A DNA stretch of 64,000 nt, taken from contig CM036160.1 in assembly GCA_020631735.1 (NCBI GenBank), positions 114,310,680 to 114,374,679 of the forward strand. Reading direction: 5' to 3'. Positions 10,291 to 23,285 of this stretch are shown piece after piece (position 1 is the first letter of the stretch; the number at the start of each line of letters is the position of its first letter). Origin of the DNA: Saccharum officinarum. Taxonomy: Eukaryota; Streptophyta; Magnoliopsida; Poales; Poaceae. The notes below the pieces were generated by a model. That model was not told the DNA's origin and searched no databases. It was given only the letters and a program-made list of their open reading frames with translations. Made by a program: the position numbers and the translations under genes.

Positions 10291-11960
10291 TTTCAGTATT
10301 TCGCAGCAACATATACATGAAGCTCCTCTTGTAGGAGAGCAATTGCAGTTCTGCAGCTCCAGAAGCTGAAACTTTCAGCTGTGGCTGTTGCCTGTTGCGG
10401 TGTTGCCTGACGCTGCCCCATGATGTCAACTGCAGTGATGCTGAATTGCTGATGCCGCGTGTTGCTTTCCAACCATGTGAGAGTTGTGACCAGCTAGCCT
10501 GCGCCGACAGAATGCAAGGCCGCGTGTTGCGCATGCGTGCCTGAACTCCGCGTGTTCAGCGTTGGATTGGAGGAACCACCGCTCGCTCAAATGCCTCTCC
10601 CCGTATGCTCTGCTATGATGCCATTCTGCATCTGCATTCATTCATGGGGAATGTATGGTCTGAAACTCTGAATCGCCAACGCCAGGAAAACATTGAAAGG
10701 CCACGACAGGAACAGGCCATCGAATCGATTATTCTGGTTCTGGAGATGGAGAGAATCGTTCAGAGAAAACGACGTCGTGAATGGCAACCACAACCACGAG
10801 AGCCTCGCATCGCATTTGCATTGCATTGCGTCCTCCAAGAAACTTGTTTCTAGGTCGGTCGGTTCAGCAGAACAATCGAGAACGAGAGAGTGCAAGAAGC
10901 CAAGAAGTCGCAGTGTACGTAGCTGGCCTGGGTCCCTTTAGTTTGTCCAGCTCGGTTACAGTTAGACGAACTAACGATTAAATAGTCAAACTACTACTTC
11001 CCTCCTCCTCGAGGCAACGTTAGTAGTGGCACTGATTGTTCTGTGACTATCACTAATTAAAGAAATCCAAGGAAGATGCTGCATACAGCTTCTATGTCAT
11101 GACTGGGAAGGCACCACAATCTCAACGAATATCGCTGTTCAGGTTCCCTTGGTCCTCCAAACAAAAGAAAACTCGATCTTTCAAAAAAAAAAAAAAGGTC
11201 ACACGTAGTACTTGTTCTTTTGTCCTTTTCTTTTGAACGAAAGTGTTGATCTTTCTTGACCGCAGGTGATTTGGTTGTCTGACGGTAGGTTTCGTTTCTC
11301 TGTCACAACATTATTGCTATGCTCATCATTTCGTTTTCATTTTTTTTTCAAATCATCGTACAAGTACAAATGCTCACATACATATACACTCGTGTCTATA
11401 AATACACATAGACATCCTACCACCTGTACAATACCCCTAATAACGTACACATATAGCACTAGCACATCCGAGAGACTGAGACGACAATCTCAAAGTTGAC
11501 AATGCAAATTCACCACATGTAAATCGCTTTGACTGGCACATCCTCTGCCACTAAAAAGATAGTGTCATTAAATCATATAATAAATCTAGAAAATAAGAGT
11601 ACTCACATCAAGTCGAGAGCTTAAATTCGAATAGGCAAGCAGTCCCATCACAAGGAATCTAATCGCCAAATTAGCTAAGTTACGCTCACTTTCTGTCATT
11701 TTCTTTTCTTAACCACAAGTAAAGCAATGTTACCACAATGGTACACTTGTTATTACGCGTGTCGGCTGCATGCCATTGGCCCAGTTTAGGAGAGCTTATG
11801 TGAGAAGCATTTTCTCGAGAAGTTGTATAAATGGAGTAAAAACGACTGATTTCCTTTTTAGTAAAATGAGGTAGTGGAAATAAACATGCTCAAAAGAAAA
11901 ACTGCCTAAAACCACCCTAGTTTAGTTGTTAAGCCTATTTTAATCATAATAAGTAGCTTG
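10291..11960. other. Intergenic region
   Basis: No supported gene. A poly-A run at about 11183-11197 and AT-rich sequence; the ORFs are short and without domains. Confidence 0.4.
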
Positions 11961-11963
11961 TAA

Positions 11964-12173
11964 GGCTCTGTTTGGATCCTATAGTCTAAAATTTAGTTGT
12001 TAAACTTTAGACCACTCCAACTCCTGAGATTTCAAACAGAAGGTCTAAAGTATTGTCTAATGTTTAGACCATCTAATAAAAACTTTAGACCACGGATGTG
12101 AGCTAAATTGGTCTAAGATTTTAGTCTTCAACTTTAATCACTGAACTTTAGACCAGAGAATCTAAATAGGCTC
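11964..12173. mobile_element. Tourist-like MITE (PIF/Harbinger type)
   Basis: Target duplication TAA at 11961-11963 and 12174-12176. Inverted ends GGCTCTGTTTGGATCC and GAGCCTATTTAGATTC (imperfect), followed by paired GTCTAAA words; the motif CTTTAGACCA occurs repeatedly inside. About 210 bp. Confidence 0.7.
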
Positions 12174-12176
12174 TAA

Positions 12177-12712
12177 GTTATATTATACAACAGTAGCAAG
12201 AAGGGGTATTGTTGGTTGGCAGCGGGTAGCTACGCTTGTGACACACGCATTCACTTGGATCAATCAACGTATTTTTTTTTCTCTCTCGTCTCACGTGGTA
12301 AAAATATTGATGCACACGGTGGCCGAGCACTTCTCTAGGTTTGATACAGTAGTACACTAGTGATCCACGCCAATAATTCTTTTTACCAAAACCAAGGTAT
12401 CCTCTCCAATCACGTCGCAGTATGTGCTTTTGTTTAAAAGCAAGCGTGGAAACTGGAAAGTCACGTATCTGCATTGATGCACACATGCTCAGAGCACTAT
12501 AGGAGAAATTGGACTAGCACATCTTATTATTATCTTGAACTCGGTTAAGTCGTCGTAGAAGCCTGGCCATTGTCTAAGACATGTGACATGTCATCGGCTG
12601 CCATCTTAATCTTACTATCACTAAAAGTCTTCAATAACAAACTAACTAAAATGTCTCTCAAATCTATATCTTAAAAATTAAATAACTAAAAAGTACGCTA
12701 CTCATTTATATC
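12177..12712. other. Intergenic region
   Basis: Between two MITEs; nothing supported. A minus-strand ORF at 12178-12486 has no recognisable domain. Confidence 0.35.
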
Positions 12713-12973
12713 GACCCCCTTCGTCCCTAAATAAATCAGCCGATTGAATCCGTGCAAGTCAAACTATTTTAAGTTTAATTAACTTAATAGGAAAGAGTAA
12801 CAACATCTATGATATAAAATGAAAACATTATGGAAATATATTATATGGTATATCTAATGATACCAATTTGATGTCGTAAATCTTGACGGGTTTTCTACAA
12901 ATTCGATCAAAATATAAAAAGTTTGACTTAAGACAACTATGTGAATCTATTTATTCATGGACAGAGGGAGTAT
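12713..12973. mobile_element. Degenerate Stowaway-like MITE
   Basis: Left end CCCCCTTCGTCCCTAAATAAA pairs with right end TTTATTCATGGACAGAGGGAGTA; internal GTCAAACTATTTTAAG pairs with AAAAAGTTTGACTTAAGAC. About 260 bp; the left terminus has drifted. Confidence 0.65.
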
Positions 12974-14526
12974 ATTTATATCTATCTATGCCCAGTATTA
13001 AAAAGGCAAAAATTTTCTCCACCCATTTTTTCTTCCACCCCCTAACTACCCGGCAATGGAGAGTTTCTTCCGTCCCGTTTTTCACGTCCTCTGTGTCTCG
13101 TATGTGATTGAACCCATAATCCCATAGTTATACAAGTTAGGGCAACTCACGTCTAGTGATGATGAATATGGAGTCCAATTTCAATACATATTGGGTCGGG
13201 GTCGTGCCCTACGTATCTCATATGTGACCAGGACTCATGACTCGTTCTCATACGAGTCAGGACAACTTGCATCTAGCGATGATACGAAGTCCGATTCCTT
13301 ACTATTAGGTTCTGTTGTAACACACAGGCAAGTAATTCTAATCCATATTTCTACTGATCTTAAATTTAAATAAACATAAATAGTATGTGCTATCATTAGG
13401 GTAAATAGTATGACATATGGACAATTCACCTTAAACTATATACTAGAAATACTCTGTGGCAACGGATTTTTAAGTTGTTACATATTTTAGATGAGTTTAT
13501 ATATTTTGACTAAAACTTTATGACATATCAATACTGTTAATTTAGTGTAAGCACTCTATGGTTTTTATAAAACAATATACTAGTACAAATAAAATTCCTC
13601 TATATAGCAAATGAATGTAGAAATTCTTCTATATAACATTAATAATAATGGTAGCGTTGGGTAATTTAAATGAAATTTTAGAGATTATCTTAAATAATCT
13701 TTTATAATGACAGATGTGGGTGATTTACATGCAGATTTATTAGAGGGTTATTTTATGTTTTCTTTTTGTAATGGCAGGGTTACTTTATGTATTTTCGTAG
13801 TGCCTATTGTTTATGATGGTGATTGAATTCTCTACCAAGTTAGTATTAAAGAACAAATGCCTTTTGTTACTGTGAGAATCTATAGGATTGATCTTTGTAT
13901 CAGCATGTCTCGTAAAAATAAACATGGAGGCTCTATTAGAGACATGCATCTAATTAGTAATGCACTAATGCTAGCATAGTATATATTAAGATTATAAGAT
14001 GGGTCGGTGACTTGGTGTACAGGGCGATCGACCAGCGAGTTAACAAACAGCTCTAGTAGCTAGCAAAGCTGTCATCAGTCGGTGTATTGCCGCCGCGTGC
14101 AAGTATATATATACTAATAGTTAAATAAATACACATTCAGCTCTCTAAATAAGCATCTCCCGTGATCCTCTGAATTGTCTCCGATGAAACCATATATTAT
14201 TCCATTGTTTCATCTGAACTTGTCATGAGGACGTACGGCTAAACGATAGAATAACCCCAGGAGGCGACCCTCCAACAACCGCTGATTGAGAGGAAATATG
14301 GCAGCAGCGGCTTGCGCGCGTACATGGAATGCAACGCAACTAACAGCACATGTCACGAGCAGCTGGCCGAAGGGAATTGAGAGGTTGAGACATGCATATA
14401 CGTGGTGGTGGAGCCCCTGTCCCGGGCCTTGTTGACCTTGCATTGGACGCGCAGCGGCAAGCTGGTCTTCCTCCTCCCATGTCCCATCTCCCTCCCTCTA
14501 GGCTCTGGCTCCCATCTTCCCATGTA
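12974..14526. other. Intergenic region upstream of the GATL gene
   Basis: AT-rich. No supported gene. The last few hundred bases form the promoter region of the GATL gene. Confidence 0.4.
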
Positions 14527-14537
14527 CTATAAATAAA
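14527..14537 (+). promoter_or_regulatory. TATA box of the GATL gene
   Basis: CTATAAATAAA lies about 440 bp before the chosen start codon, in a C/T-rich context and followed by a CT-rich leader, so the 5' UTR would be about 400 nt. Confidence 0.6.
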
Positions 14538-14676
14538 CCCTCCAGCTCCAGCATTGTTGTCACGGCACGGCGGCTCCTCTCGTCTCCAATCAGCAGCCGC
14601 AGCTAGCAGATATAGCAGATAGACAGATAGATAGATAAGCAGGCTAGCTGCAAGCTTAAGGAAGCAGCAGGAAGGC

Positions 14677-14724
14677 ATGTGGAGATGGATGATGATTGGC
14701 AGCGCAGGGATTGATGATTGTTAG
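14677..14724 (+). CDS. Upstream ORF in the GATL leader
   Basis: ATG 14677 opens a 15-codon ORF (MWRWMMIGSAGIDDC) closed by TAG, within the predicted 5' UTR and 245 nt before the main ATG. It may reduce translation of the main ORF; no conservation evidence is available here. Confidence 0.35.
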   Translation: MWRWMMIGSAGIDDC

Positions 14725-14969
14725 TCGTTGGCGCATGTGCCGTCACCTACTGATGATATGCTAAGTATAGCATAGGCGCGGCTCGCACAGCAGGGCGTCG
14801 TCGTCGCCGTCCGTCCGTCCCTCGCTACCAACCGCGCGCCCGCCCCCTCCCCTGCCAACTTTATCCTCCCCTGCCCCGGCCCCCACAAACACCTCCGGCG
14901 CGCGGTGGTGGCGTGGCGCCCTTCCCACGTCTGCCTGCCACCACCCCCGGTCGGGTTGGTCCGGTCACC

Positions 14970-16049
14970 ATGGCGAGGGCCTGCAGGATGGCCCCCCTCC
15001 TGGTCCTGGTCCTGGCGCTGCTCCTGCTCGTGGCCACCGCCGCGTCGGCCATCCGGGTGGACGTGATCCGGCTCCCGTCGTCGTCCGCGCCGCCGTCCCC
15101 GGCGTTCCGCGAGGCGCCCGCGTTCCGCAACGGGGACGAGTGCCCGCCCCGGGGCTCCCCCGACGGCCGCGTCGACGTCGCCATGACGCTGGACGCCAAC
15201 TACCTGCGCGGCACCATGGCGGCCGTCTTCTCCATCCTGCAGCACACGGCGTGCCCGGAGAACGTGGCGTTCCACTTCCTGGCCGCCGCCGCCGCGCCCG
15301 CCACCGACGGCGACCCGGACCCGCTGGCGGCGATCCGCGCCACGTTCCCGTACCTTGACCCGAGCGTGCACCGGTTCGACCCGTCCCGTGTCCGCGGCCG
15401 CATCTCCCGCTCCGTGCGCCACGCGCTGGACCAGCCGCTCAACTACGCGCGCATCTACCTGGCCGACACGCTCCCTGCCAGCGTGCGCCGGGTCATCTAC
15501 CTCGACTCCGACGTGGTGGTGGTGGACGACGTGCGCAAGCTCTGGTCCGTCGACCTGGGCGCGCGCCACGTGGTGGCGGCGCCCGAGTACTGCCACGCCA
15601 ACTTCACCAAGTACTTCACCGACGCCTTCTGGTCGGACGGGGAGCTCAGCGCCGCGTTCCGGGGCCGCCGCCCCTGCTACTTCAACACGGGCGTCATGGT
15701 CATGGACGTGGCGCGGTGGCGGCGGGGAGGGTACACCCGGCGGGTGGAGGAGTGGATGGCGGTGCAGAAGCGGAAGCGGATCTACCACCTGGGGTCGCTG
15801 CCGCCGTTCCTGCTCGTGCTCGCCGGGGACATCAGGCCCGTCGATCACCGCTGGAACCAGCACGGGCTCGGCGGCGACAACGTGGAGGGCAGGTGCCGGA
15901 GCCTCCACCCGGGCCCCATCAGCCTGCTGCACTGGAGCGGCAAGGGCAAGCCGTGGCTGCGGCTCGACGCCCGGAAGCCCTGCACCGTCGACTACCTCTG
16001 GGCGCCCTACGACCTCTACAAGGCCGCGGCCACCGCGCTGGAGGAGTAG
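14970..16049 (+). CDS. Galacturonosyltransferase-like protein (GATL), GT8 family
   Basis: Intron-less gene of 359 residues. I chose ATG 14970 (ACCATGGCG, strong context) rather than ATG 14913, because it puts the hydrophobic signal-anchor (residues 7-25, leucine-rich) at the N-terminus. The rest is a GT8 catalytic domain: [19 protein letters not shown] near residue 68, [15 protein letters not shown], the metal-binding DSD at residues 179-181 inside [37 protein letters not shown], and the closing [11 protein letters not shown] (about 319-329) with the GATL C-terminus [15 protein letters not shown] proteins are Golgi enzymes tied to pectin and xylan synthesis. The size and lack of introns fit the GATL subgroup and not the longer GAUTs. 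Very GC-rich and intact, with no frame breaks. The exact sugar specificity cannot be read from sequence. Confidence 0.93.
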   Translation: MARACRMAPLLVLVLALLLLVATAASAIRVDVIRLPSSSAPPSPAFREAPAFRNGDECPPRGSPDGRVDVAMTLDANYLRGTMAAVFSILQHTACPENVAFHFLAAAAAPATDGDPDPLAAIRATFPYLDPSVHRFDPSRVRGRISRSVRHALDQPLNYARIYLADTLPASVRRVIYLDSDVVVVDDVRKLWSVDLGARHVVAAPEYCHANFTKYFTDAFWSDGELSAAFRGRRPCYFNTGVMVMDVARWRRGGYTRRVEEWMAVQKRKRIYHLGSLPPFLLVLAGDIRPVDHRWNQHGLGGDNVEGRCRSLHPGPISLLHWSGKGKPWLRLDARKPCTVDYLWAPYDLYKAAATALEE

Positions 16050-16595
16050 GAGTGTGATCCGTCCATGCTAAGCTATACCGGAATGCATCGTCATGGCCAT
16101 GGGTCAACGATCGACCCGGGGGGACGACGACGGCCGACGGCGAGGAGGGAGACGATCCAATCCAAGAGGTGTGTGTGCCATGTGCCGTGTGTGCGTGCAC
16201 ACAGCAGCGAGCAGCTAGGGCATCATCATTCAGACGAGAACTACTCCGATCAAGATGAGAGCTCAACGACGACGAAGGATTGTATATTACTGAGAGGAGA
16301 TCGATCGATCGAAGAACAGGGTGAGTTGGAGGAAGATCGATGCAAATGCATGCGTGGATGATCAATCGTGTAGGCCGGCCGGAGGGAATAATGGTCGTCG
16401 TGCATGTCTCGATCGAGACCTGTCTCTCTTCTGATCGTCTCTCGTTTTGATTGGGTTCGTTGGTCATGTTTTTGTAAGTCATCATCGTGGGGGTCATCAG
16501 GCGGGTTGGTGGTGTGTTGTAATTTGTAAAGAGATCGATTAGGGGTGGTGCAGTGGAAGGGATTACAGTAACAAAACCAAGTATTGTACTACTGG

Positions 16596-16598
<3 letters not shown>

Positions 16599-16632
<34 letters not shown>
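16599..16632. repeat. (CA)17 microsatellite
   Basis: Uninterrupted CA dinucleotides in the 3' flank of the GATL gene; likely polymorphic in length. Confidence 0.95.
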
Positions 16633-16634
<2 letters not shown>

Positions 16635-16687
16635 GAAAATCAAGAGCTATGTTGCCCTTCATTCATTTGTCATAGGGAGAAGTCAAA

Positions 16688-17296
16688 TTTTTTTACCACA
16701 AACTATTACCAGGGTCTAATTTTGCCATCGGACTCATAAACCAAATATCTAGCTCGTTGACCAACTAGTATAGAAACCAAACAAATTTAGTCTTTTTAGC
16801 TACATTCAGAGATTGGATTAATTAATTTTACCTCTATATATCTTTTCCAAAAACAATAAAAATATTGTTTAAACTCCAAAAACTCATACCTAATTCATTT
16901 TAAAATAGAAAACTATGAAACCGGTATCGATGTTTCCCCAGAAACGTAATCTATGCATTGTTGCTTTATTTAGAGTGATCCAAACAAATGCTCATGGTCA
17001 CGACAAATAAAACAATAGCAATAGAAAAAATTTATCGCCAATACATATAGAATATATTTTTAGAAAAAAAATTGGAACTAGTTCTCAATTTTTCAAATTA
17101 ATGATTTAGTTGTGATTTTTAGATATTTAACTATTTTATTGTTTCTTTAACATGTATAGATAGGCAACTAATTAAAGGGATAATTTTGTCTAGTTTTCAC
17201 AGTTTGATGCTCAAAAGTATTATTCGGTCTTTTTATTTCTATTGCCAAAATCAGAATTTGGGAATGGTCCAATGGTAAAAAAAATCATCATATGAG
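16688..17296. mobile_element. Possible MITE with degenerate inverted ends
   Basis: Left end ATTTTTTTACCACAAACTA then GTCTAATTTTGCCAT; the right end on the opposite strand reads ATTTTTTTTACCATTGG then TTCTGATTTTGGCAA. About 55 bp of imperfect terminal inverted repeat. I could not establish a target duplication. Confidence 0.4.
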
Positions 17297-18107
17297 CGTA
17301 TGCGCTGTGCAAATTACCACGCACGTATGTAACAGCGAGATCACATCTCATTCTAACCCCACGCCCAATGTTGCAAATAAGTTATTTTTAAATACACATG
17401 CATTTGAATGTTTCAATAGATGTTTTATATCAAACTTGTAGTTGTGAAATTGTCCTGTATTATAAGGTATTCTACATTACTTAACCGCATCCATATGTGC
17501 ATATGTCTTATAAACCCCATCTATGCACATATTCATGCATGCCTTTTAAACATCATCTTGCTAAAACTGACTCATCATGTAATTGTAGCCCAAAACAATT
17601 ACATGCATTTTTAAATTATAGCTTACTAGAAAATCAAGCAAATTAACAATTGAACTAACAAACTAACTAGTGAGGGGTAGATTAGTCTTTTGCCAGAATT
17701 CTTATTTGGTTATAAAGTTACTTGGATACCTTGTATTTCAAGATGTATGGAGTATTGATGTATATCTTGTTCTTTTAAAACAAACTAAGTATAAGATGTA
17801 TTGATTATATTAATAAGAAGGTTTAGAGTGGACAAAATACAACCCAGAAAGGGGTTTTATGATAGAAAACAATGGTAACAACGACTAACAAAACTCTTCC
17901 AACAATAATCCGCTCTCGGATAATGAGAAAACAATGATAAAAACAACCACAATGAAATTTTTGTACATACTTGGTCTCCAGCTGGTATTTTCTTTTGCAT
18001 TGAATCCATAATGACATTGTTCGTGTTGTGGTAAAATGTTGCTCACATGGGAAAAATAGAGTGAAACACATTGTGAGCTCTTAAAGCCTCGTTTGGAACT
18101 CAATTAT
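17297..18107. other. Intergenic AT-rich region
   Basis: No gene or clear repeat seen; ORFs are short and AT-driven. Confidence 0.35.
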
Positions 18108-18176
18108 TTGTTTTTGAACCCTATATTTTCCTATAAAATTGAATTGATTCATGTACAACATGGGTATTTGTTTATG

Positions 18177-18703
18177 GAGCTTTTTACCTGTATGGCCCTG
18201 GAAAAATTGCATCTTCCTTGTGTGGCCCTTTTTCCGAACTTACCTGTATGGTCCCAAAACGAGATCACCTCCTTCTATGGCCTTCCGTCTGTTTTTGGTA
18301 CTTACGGTGTCAAGTCAAGGGTAAAATGACCATTTTACCCCTGGTGCAGAGTTTTATTCGTCTATTGTACATTTGGAGTAATATTACACAAATAAGTTTT
18401 AAAATGTACAGGTAAGTTTGGAGTAATATTACGCAAATAAGTTTTATACAGATAAGTTTGGAGTAATATTACGCAAATAAGTTTTCAAATGTACAGCAAA
18501 CAAATAAAACTGCATTTTATTTTTTTTTTTGCTAGTGGTAAAATGGTCATTTTACCCTTGACTTAACACCTCGAGTAGTAAAAACGGACGGAAGGCCATG
18601 GAAGGAAGAAAATATCGTTTTAGGGCCACACATGTAAGTTCAAAAATAAAAAGGCCATATAAGGAAGATGTAGTTTTTTCAGGGTCATACAGGTAAATAT
18701 CTC
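18177..18703. mobile_element. Mutator-like MITE with 9-bp target duplication
   Basis: Flanked by the 9-bp direct repeat TTGTTTATG (18168-18176, 18704-18712). Long terminal inverted repeats of about 150 bp: left GAGCTTTTTACCTGTATGG, right GAGATATTTACCTGTATGA, continuing through CATCTTCCTT, GGCCTTCCGTC and GGGTAAAATGACCATTTTACC. The middle (18371-18495) holds three tandem copies of TTTGGAGTAATATTACGCAA-type units. No coding capacity. Confidence 0.85.
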
Positions 18704-19152
18704 TTGTTTATGAACCCTATTATTTTTCTATAAAATTGAATTCATTCATTACGATTTTTATAAAGCTACTGTGTTCAAAACCGGCTCTAAACTTATTCAA
18801 GATTCTTGTCTTGCCCATAAACTCTCGGAGTGAGGATTTAGGTTCCAGGTGGTTCACTCCATGTGAGAACCTAAATCCCTAATTGGACCTAAAATATTAA
18901 CCACTTTGTTTATTTACAAATGGTTAGAAATTTTAAGTACCTACATTTTCATTTTTAGAGTCTGTGGACAAAAAAACAACCGTAGTGCATTTCACTCTTT
19001 TTTCTTTTTACAAAAAATATGAATACACACATACAAGTATACCACGCAGTTTATGGGTCTTCGTCTTCGTCAGGGTACGAGCCGACGAGACTGACGGACT
19101 GAAAGAGCTTCGCCCCCCGATTCCGTCTGGATTTCCGCCTGCCAGCGGCGAG

Positions 19153-22100
19153 ATGTCCTTCTTCTTCCGGGCCGCGACGCGGCAGCGCCCGTCGCCGCAG
19201 GAGATCGCGCGCTCCATCAAGGACTCCCTCGTTGCCCTCGACACCAAGACCGGCGCCAAGGTATACGCACAGCCCTCCAGCATCTTGCTCCCGCATTCCC
19301 ATCCGCTCCATGGCCCGCCGATCCGCCCGTGCAGGCTCGCCGCAAGCGTCTCGTCCACCCCCAACCAGGTCATCTTGGGTGCTGTCAACGAGGTTGAGTT
19401 GCTTTGCTTGTGGACTTGTTCTGAGTCCCCTGGATCCGTCGCGTTTTTTTAGACTCCCTGATGCCGGTGACAGACTGACAGTACTCCAGTTCTCTGGTAG
19501 TTGACGAATGTTGCTTGGCAACTAGAAGTAGAGACTGTGCTGCCGTATTGGTCGGGGCACTGCCTGATACTTTGTTATTGATAGGGTGGTTTTGGGTGGT
19601 TCGTCTGTCTCTTTAGCTTGTCGCTCAATGCTTCAGAAAACCACTGACTTGTGGATTGTGATGGGGTCTGTGAGGTTGCAATTGTCACTGGATTGCACTT
19701 TTTTGCCTCCATGATGGTGTCAGTAAAGGCATTTATGTTGAGGTGAATTAAATCGAAAAGTAACTTGACCTGAAAGTTTGTTTCTACCTGTTATTGTGTC
19801 AAGGAATTTTGTTCCATAGGTATACAGAAAAACTTCTCTTTTGCGAGAAATGTAACATTGATTGAGCAGATTTCACTCATTTCTTTGATGTAGTTATCAA
19901 GTTATTAATCATGACACTGAGAGGGCACTCTCTCTTACTTGTTCATCAAATGTATAAGTTAGCAGTTGGGATCTGTTTGCAACATATCATTGAGCTTTGA
20001 CGTGCAGCAACTAAAAGAGCCAGATCACTTATAAATCTACACTTCTGTTCATGTTATTTTTAACAGTGTTCTCATAGAAACGGAGATGTATGTTGAGCCT
20101 GCTTTAAGCGAGCACCTGTTTATACTTATTTAATTTTACAGTTTTAGCTGTTCTCTGATTGATGTGTTGTCCCTGTATCGAATTCTTGTGCACTGAACAG
20201 TAAACACCATGGTACAATAATCATGTTGCTCATGAGTTTGTGTATGCTCCCGTTAGGCCCTCGAGGATGCTGAGAAAAACATACTTACGTTGAGGCATAC
20301 ACTTGCTGGTGATGGAGAAGTAGAACCAAATCAAGAGCAGGTTCTGCAGATAGCCCTTGAGATTTGCAAGGAGGGTGTTCTTTCCCTCTTTGTTCAGAAT
20401 CTTCCTTCCTTGGGTTGGGAGGTATGTTATATACACAAATTGAATGTGATAACCTTTTTTGACTGTGTTATTAGCCTTTTTTTATGCAGTGTTATTAGCC
20501 TTATTGGTTCTATGTTGCAGGCTAGAAAGGATCTTGTCCACTGCTGGTGTATTTTGTTGAGACAGAAGGTTGATGAAGGCTATTGTTGCGTCCAGTATAT
20601 TGAAAATCATTTTGATCTTTTGGATTTCCTTGTTGTTTGGTAAGGCCTATTTCTCAAGTTATGAATTGGAACACAGCCAATAGGAGCATGCTGATTCGTT
20701 TCTTGGTGGGAAATTGGGAATGCAATTGCAGAAATATATAGATGACTGATTGCTTCTTGTAGCTATTTATTTTTACCACTTATATGTGCATAGTTGTATT
20801 ATTTTGTGTGTTTGTTATGAAATGCATCTGTAGTATATGCGATAGTTTTACCACTTCTACGTGCATTATTTTGTGTGTTTGTTTACGAACTGCTCCTGTA
20901 GTATATGCCATTGTAATACTCTTTTCCTGAGTGATTTAACTATGTTCTACCAGCTACAAGAACTTGGAAGTTGCGTTGAATTGTGGGAACATGTTGCGAG
21001 AATGCATAAAATATCCTACTCTTGCAAAGTAAGGCTTGGAAATATTTGTTCAACTATATTTTCTATTTCTTAGTGGCTCTGCAATAGCATACATACAGTT
21101 TCCAGCATATATGCCTTCGCCTGACATGTCTGTTTTTTTAGAACTTCTGGCCCTCTGTAGTTGCATGCATGGACAGATATACTACATAATACAATCACCA
21201 AAACAAGCAGACATGCAAATGTACTCTGCAGCATGCAGATGTTAGATTTTGCAATAAAACTAAAGCAAACAGACAAATAGATGATTTAATTAATGTTGCA
21301 AGCGATTAATTTTTCATACATTTGATTTTGTAGTGCTCTTTCAGATATATATTGGAGTCAAGTAGCTTCGAGTTGTTTTTCCAGTATGTTGAATTGCCAA
21401 ACTTCGATATTGCTTCTGATGCTCTGAACACCTTCAAGGTAAATCTAATCTTGTCAATTTGATTTTTTAAATAAAAAATGGCTTTATGTTTGCTTCTTCA
21501 GGATTGATGTTTGCTGTTGACAAGATATTTGCAGGATTTGCTAACCAAACATGAAGATCAAGTCTCTGAATTTCTGAGCTCACATTATGAACAGGTCAGG
21601 TGAATGTTACCTTTCTGTGGAATGAATGAAATCCACAATTTAATGTTTATTCCAAATAAATAAGAGGACCAGTAGTTTTCCCCCACCCTGTTCCTTGTAT
21701 TTTGTATCTTCCTCCATGCCACCTTTTGCATATGTTGATTAGGCTTTTAATGAATAATTTTTTCTTTTGTATTTGCTAAGATTTTGAAGCACTGATCCAC
21801 TGTAAACATGTGCAGTTTTTTGGACTCTATACAAAACTTCTATCTTCAACTAATTATGTGACACGAAGACAATCGGTGAAGGTTAGACTATTTAAATTGC
21901 AATTTCTTGTAGGCTACAAAAATATGATGCTTAAAAGCACTTTGCTGCATGCCAGTTTCTTTCAGAGTTTCTGTTGGAGCCCCCAAATGCTCAAATAATG
22001 AAGCGTTACATTTTGGAAGTTCGTTACTTAAACATTATGATGGGTCTTCTGAAGGTATTAGAGTATATTTATAAATTACCTGTATATTTAAACGAATCAG

Positions 22101-23285
22101 CAATGATATTGATCGCCCTTCTCACTTCCTCTGTTTCTTGATTTTTCATCCAAGTAGTTATGACATTCTAGTGCCATTATCTAGTGAAAATAATGGTGGT
22201 TGTTATTAGCACAATACATGAGAGATCCTGCTATCTTTTACTGGCTTTTGGATATCTTGCCAAGCAAAGGCTATCCTGAGAGGCTAAGATATACGTACAA
22301 AACTATACTCTTGCAATTGTTCTTTAATGACTACCAGAGATCCAGCCATCCAGATCTAGATGGCTTTCTGTTTATAGCTAAAATGCATAGCACCATTATT
22401 CATGTTCAACACTATCATTTTATTTCTCCGAGCTATTTATGTACTGCTTGGGTGCCAGTCATCTTGTCTCTAACAGTGAATATTCGAGCAGTTTTCTACT
22501 TTTCTTAGTTTCTATTCTAATACAAAAGTAGTTCAAATATACACACTTGCAAGAAGCCAGTGCTACAAAGTTTCACCTTTTAAGACAACTAAGTGATGAA
22601 AACAGCACAGGTTAGTCATAGATAGTTTGTTTTCATCTTCATAACTAGTGCCATCTTTTCATGCCTAAACGCATCCTTTTTTAATGCCTCTACTAAGTAC
22701 TAATTGGTGTCTTTTGTAGGATTCAAGCAAAAATATCAGGATATGTTCCTTCCACATTTTTAAGGTAATAAGTTTCACACTTGAAAGTTTCATACGTTTA
22801 CCCCTTCAGTGGCTTCACACTCGATCGGGCCTTGCTTGGGTTTTGAAATTTTAAGTTGGACTAACTGTTGTTTTTAATTAATCATAACTTTGTGTGAGCG
22901 CTAAGCTGTTACCAATTTTGGAGGTTCATTTTCACTACATGGATGCAGGTATTTGTTGCCAATCCAAACAAGCCTCGTGAGATTATTCAGGTTTTGGTTG
23001 ACAATCACAGAGAACTGTTGAAGCTACTCCACAATCTCCCCACAAGCAAAGGTAATGTATTGCTACTTCCAACTTAGCCCTAGCCCTATTCTGTGACCAA
23101 GCAATTGTGATGCTAGTAATAGAGTAACCAAATATCATAACTGGAACTCGATGTTAAGATTTCTGAGAGATGCACATTGGAGCGCTAATAATGTGTCCCA
23201 TTTGGCAGGTGAAGATGAACAACTAGATGAGGAGAGAGATCTAATTATCAAAGAGATCGAGAAGCTTGTGCGGTTGTCAGTATAA
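19153..23285 (+). CDS. MO25/Cab39-like scaffold protein
   Basis: Eleven exons: 19153-19260, 20257-20421, 20521-20639, 20954-21028, 21345-21438, 21535-21594, 21816-21881, 21956-22054, 22720-22764, 22949-23051, 23209-23285. All introns are GT-AG and the phases join without a break, giving 336 residues, the usual length for this family. The protein is an armadillo-like helical repeat throughout. Recognisable family segments are MSFFFRAATRQRPSPQEI, LARKDLV-type helix (EARKDLVHCW), YIENHFDLLDFLVVCYKN, FDIASDALNTFKDLLTKH, NYVTRRQSVKFL, RYLNIMMGLLKD and the final VFVANPNKP...IIQVLVDNH. MO25 proteins bind and activate germinal-centre/STE20 kinases; plant forms act with the SIK1/MOB1 (Hippo-like) module in cell polarity and proliferation. 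The start is supported by its fit to the family N-terminus. The gene looks fully intact. Confidence 0.93.

Noticed and set aside
14721..15932. 403-codon minus-strand ORF
   Set aside because: Antisense shadow of the GC-rich GATL coding region; product is His/Val/Arg-rich with no domain.
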